From: an uncultured Collinsella sp.
GTDB taxonomy: Bacteria; Actinomycetota; Coriobacteriia; Coriobacteriales; Coriobacteriaceae
Assembly: GCA_900547855.1 (NCBI GenBank)
Contig: URIK01000028.1
Coordinates: forward strand, 1-15,771
DNA length: 15,771 nt
Direction: 5' to 3'
The notes under the pieces are model-generated. The model saw only the letters and a list, made by a program, of their open reading frames with translations. It was not told the origin of the DNA and made no database searches. Below, one piece after another: positions 14,171 to 15,771 of the stretch. Position numbers and translations under genes: made by a program. The stretch's first letter is position 1. Every line of letters begins with the position of its first letter.

Positions 14171-14617
14171 ATGACCGACAACGACCGCACGGCTCAGCTT
14201 GAGCGCGCCTGTTCGTATCTCAGGCGCATTCCGGCGTGGTATCTGGCCACGACCGATGCAAGTGACGGGCATCAGCCTCGCGTGAGGCCGTTTTCGTTTG
14301 CCATGGTCGATGACGGTAAGTTGTGGTTTTGCACGTCGCGCGTCAAGGACGTGTGGGCGGAGCTGAGTGCGAATCCCAAGTTTGAGGTATCGGGCTGGAA
14401 GCCGGGGGAATGTTGGATCGTATTGACCGGCGAAGCCGCACTTGAGGACGACGCAGTTGCGAGCGACAAGGTGCGTCAAGCGGGCTTTAAGCACATGGTG
14501 GGCATTGGCGAGGAACACGAGAGTGCCAACGACGGCCGCCTTGCTTTCTTTTCGGTCCGCAATATTGCCGCGCGCTTCTGTGATATCGACGGCAGCGAGG
14601 AGCGCCTGGAGCTCTAG
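14171..14617 (+). CDS. Pyridoxamine 5'-phosphate oxidase-like flavin-binding protein (copy 1)
   Basis: 148 residues; ATG with AAAGGGG (14159-14165) five bases upstream. This is a split-barrel FMN-binding fold protein: IPAWYLATTD (20-29), RVRPFSFAMVDDGKLWFCTS (37-56), KDVWAELSANPKFEV (59-73), ECWIVLTGEAAL (80-91) and a final strand LAFFSVRN (124-131). It is shorter than true PdxH and lacks its C-terminal substrate signature, so it is probably an FMN- or F420-type reductase or binding protein of unknown substrate. It follows ecfT by 30 bases without a terminator, so it should be co-transcribed with riboflavin uptake. Confidence 0.85.
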   Translation: MTDNDRTAQLERACSYLRRIPAWYLATTDASDGHQPRVRPFSFAMVDDGKLWFCTSRVKDVWAELSANPKFEVSGWKPGECWIVLTGEAALEDDAVASDKVRQAGFKHMVGIGEEHESANDGRLAFFSVRNIAARFCDIDGSEERLEL

Positions 14618-14661
14618 CTCGCACAAACCAGGTTCCCAAACTAACTAGTACAGGAGGAAAC

Positions 14662-15072
14662 GTGGACGGATTGAATACGGTGTTGGAGTATCTGACGTCG
14701 GTGCCGGCATGGTATTTGGCGACGAGCGTTGACGGACAGCCTCATGTGCGTCCGTTTTCGTTTGCGCAGATCCAGGATGGCAAGCTGTGGTTTGTAACAG
14801 CGCGCACCAAAGATGTGTGGCAAGAGCTACTGCAAAACCAGCGCTTTGAGGCCACGAGTTGGTGGCCGGGCCATGGCTGGCTCATCTTGCGCGGGCGTGC
14901 CGGCTTGGATGACCGGGCTTTAGACGAAATGCGCGAAGCCGGGTGGAAGCATCTAGAGCACCTGGGCGAGCACTATGAGGGGCCTAACGACCCCGCGCTC
15001 GTCTTCTTTAGCGTCGAGGATCCCGAGGCTTTTATCTGCAATCACGACGAATGGGTGCCGGTCGAGCTCTAG
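14662..15072 (+). CDS. Pyridoxamine 5'-phosphate oxidase-like flavin-binding protein (copy 2)
   Basis: 136 residues from a GTG start with AGGAGG (14652-14657) four bases upstream. A paralogue of the preceding gene, 44 bases downstream: the shared blocks are VPAWYLAT (14-21), HVRPFSFAQIQDGKLWF (28-44), TKDVWQELLQNQRFEA (49-64), W-x-PG-x-x-W with L-x-G-x-A-x-LDD (68-84), GWKH (94-97) and a VFFSV strand (114-118). The charged C-terminal ends differ, although both finish in EL. A tandem duplication with later divergence is likely; different partners or substrates are possible. It is the last gene of the riboflavin operon, ended by the terminator at 15109-15164. Confidence 0.85.
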   Translation: MDGLNTVLEYLTSVPAWYLATSVDGQPHVRPFSFAQIQDGKLWFVTARTKDVWQELLQNQRFEATSWWPGHGWLILRGRAGLDDRALDEMREAGWKHLEHLGEHYEGPNDPALVFFSVEDPEAFICNHDEWVPVEL

Positions 15073-15108
15073 CCGGCTGGCTCATCCTAACAACTTGGTT
15101 TTCGCATG

Positions 15109-15170
15109 GGCGGGCCCCGTATTGCCCGGTGCCGTTAGGAGCGCCGGTCAATACGGGGCCCGCTCCATTT
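15109..15170 (+). terminator. Terminator of the riboflavin/flavoprotein operon
   Basis: GCGGGCCCCGTATTG (15110-15124) pairs perfectly with 15149-15163 over 15 bp, plus an outer G-T pair at 15109/15164. Inside is a smaller hairpin CCGGTG/CGCCGG (about 15126-15147). CCATTTGTC follows. It is a nested stem like the larger palindromes near groESL, but at ordinary terminator size. Confidence 0.75.
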
Positions 15171-15206
15171 GTCAATTCCTTCAAGCGAATGTGTCGGGAT
15201 TGTTTC

Positions 15207-15245
15207 AATGCATGAATATGCAAACCATTTACGTGTTCATGCATC
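15207..15245. promoter_or_regulatory. Tandem ArgR-like boxes upstream of argC
   Basis: TGCATGAATATGCA (15209-15222) is a dyad with perfect 5-bp arms, TGCAT and ATGCA. A weaker copy, TACGTGTTCATGCA (15230-15243), starts exactly 21 bases later. ArgR binds pairs of 18-bp boxes separated by about 3 bp, which is this spacing. Position ahead of an arginine gene supports the call. Confidence 0.6.
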
Positions 15246-15251
15246 TTTTGG

Positions 15252-15260
15252 TGCTAAAGT
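15252..15260 (+). promoter_or_regulatory. Candidate argC extended -10 promoter
   Basis: TGCTAAAGT at 15252-15260 fits an extended -10 (TG, one base, TAAAGT). There is no good -35 at normal spacing. The second ArgR-like box would cover the -35 area, which fits repression. The leader to argC would be about 63 bases. Confidence 0.35.
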
Positions 15261-15329
15261 TTCAACCCACTTCATAACGACCACTGCGAAATGCGCATCG
15301 GTGCATAAATCGCAGACAAGGAGTCTGAT

Positions 15330-15730
15330 ATGTCATTGAAGGTTGGAATCGTCGGCGCGGCTGGATATGCCGGAGCCGAGCTCATTCGCCTCGTGCTCGG
15401 CCATCCCGAGTTTGAACTTGTCGCCATTACGTCCAACGCCGATGCCGGCCAGCCGCTGTCCGCGGTATATCCGAGCTTTGCTGGCGTGAGCGATCTGCTT
15501 TTTACCACGCACGATGCCCCCGAGCTTAAGAGCTGCGATGCGGTTTTTCTTGCCGTGCCGCACACGGCTGCCATGGCACAGGTGCCCGCGCTGCTTGCAT
15601 CGGGCGTCTCCTGCTTTGATCTTTCGGCCGACTACCGCCTGAACGACGCGTCCGTCTTTGAGACGTGGTATGCCGCCGAGCATACGAGCCCCGAGCTGCT
15701 CAAGACCCGTGCCTTTGGCCTGCCCGAGCT
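15330..15730 (+). CDS. argC: N-acetyl-gamma-glutamyl-phosphate reductase, 3' partial
   Basis: 133 complete residues before the contig end. ATG with AAGGAG (15318-15323) six bases upstream. ArgC performs the third step of arginine synthesis, NADPH-dependent reduction of N-acetylglutamyl phosphate to the semialdehyde. Visible: the nucleotide-binding loop VGIVGAAGYAGAELIRLVLG (5-24), a FLAVPHTAAM segment, FDLSADYRL and FGLPEL. The catalytic Cys of the ANPGCY motif would follow just beyond the cut. Bases from 15731 are adapter, and reading through gives the false tail CLLYTSPSPRD. It probably opens an arg operon running off the contig. Confidence 0.95.
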
Positions 15731-15771
15731 CTGTCTCTTATACACATCTCCGAGCCCACGAGACGCTCATG
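15731..15771. other. Nextera i7-side adapter (artefact)
   Basis: Bases 15731-15764 match the Nextera read-2 adapter, starting with the reversed mosaic end CTGTCTCTTATACACATCT (15731-15749). Bases 15765-15771 (GCTCATG) match the first seven bases of an i7 index I remember as N714. This is untrimmed library sequence, and genomic DNA stops at 15730. Confidence 0.97.

Noticed and set aside
1..15771. CRISPR array, tRNA, rRNA or toxin-antitoxin genes
   Set aside because: I looked for regularly spaced direct repeats, tRNA-like cloverleaves and small paired genes and found none.

Overview
The window is an assembled contig of about 15.7 kb from a high-GC Gram-positive bacterium. Gene content, codon use and protein sequences look most like the Coriobacteriia, probably Collinsella or a close relative; this is recognition from memory, not a search. 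Both ends carry Nextera library adapter with index bases (1-44 and 15731-15771). These are not genomic, and the first and last genes are therefore cut.

Layout, left to right. (1) An Asp23/Gls24 envelope-stress operon on the plus strand: the C-terminal part of an AmaP-like anchor, a DUF2273 membrane protein and an Asp23/Gls24 protein with an acidic N-terminus, then a terminator. (2) A YitT-family membrane protein with a C-terminal DUF2179 domain. (3) A zinc-ribbon, multi-pass membrane protein with a Pro/Glu tail, ending at a strong bidirectional terminator. (4) A divergent pair: an M20D amidohydrolase on the minus strand and a YtcJ-like amidohydrolase on the plus strand. (5) A 921-base gene-free stretch holding a terminator, a 239-bp segment with inverted-repeat ends and a concentric imperfect palindrome of about 244 bp. 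(6) groES-groEL, followed 26 bases later by a second concentric palindrome with perfect 37-base arms. (7) An extended -10 promoter and an FMN riboswitch leading into ribU, a fused EcfA1-EcfA2 ATPase, ecfT and two paralogous flavin-binding (pyridoxamine-phosphate-oxidase-like) proteins. The first three genes overlap at their stop/start codons, and the last two follow at short spacing. (8) A terminator, two ArgR-like boxes 21 bp apart, and the 5' part of argC, cut by the contig end.

Functional logic. The ECF operon imports riboflavin under FMN feedback and appears to be co-transcribed with likely FMN-using proteins. argC probably opens an arginine operon repressed by ArgR. The Asp23 group is an envelope-stress set in the gene order known from staphylococci.

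The least explained structure is the pair of long palindromes bracketing groESL. They differ in sequence but share one design: 37-39-base outer arms centred on a terminator-like inner hairpin. With the inverted-repeat segment at 7592-7830 they are the best candidates here for an undescribed element. I saw no tRNA, rRNA, CRISPR array, transposase or phage gene.
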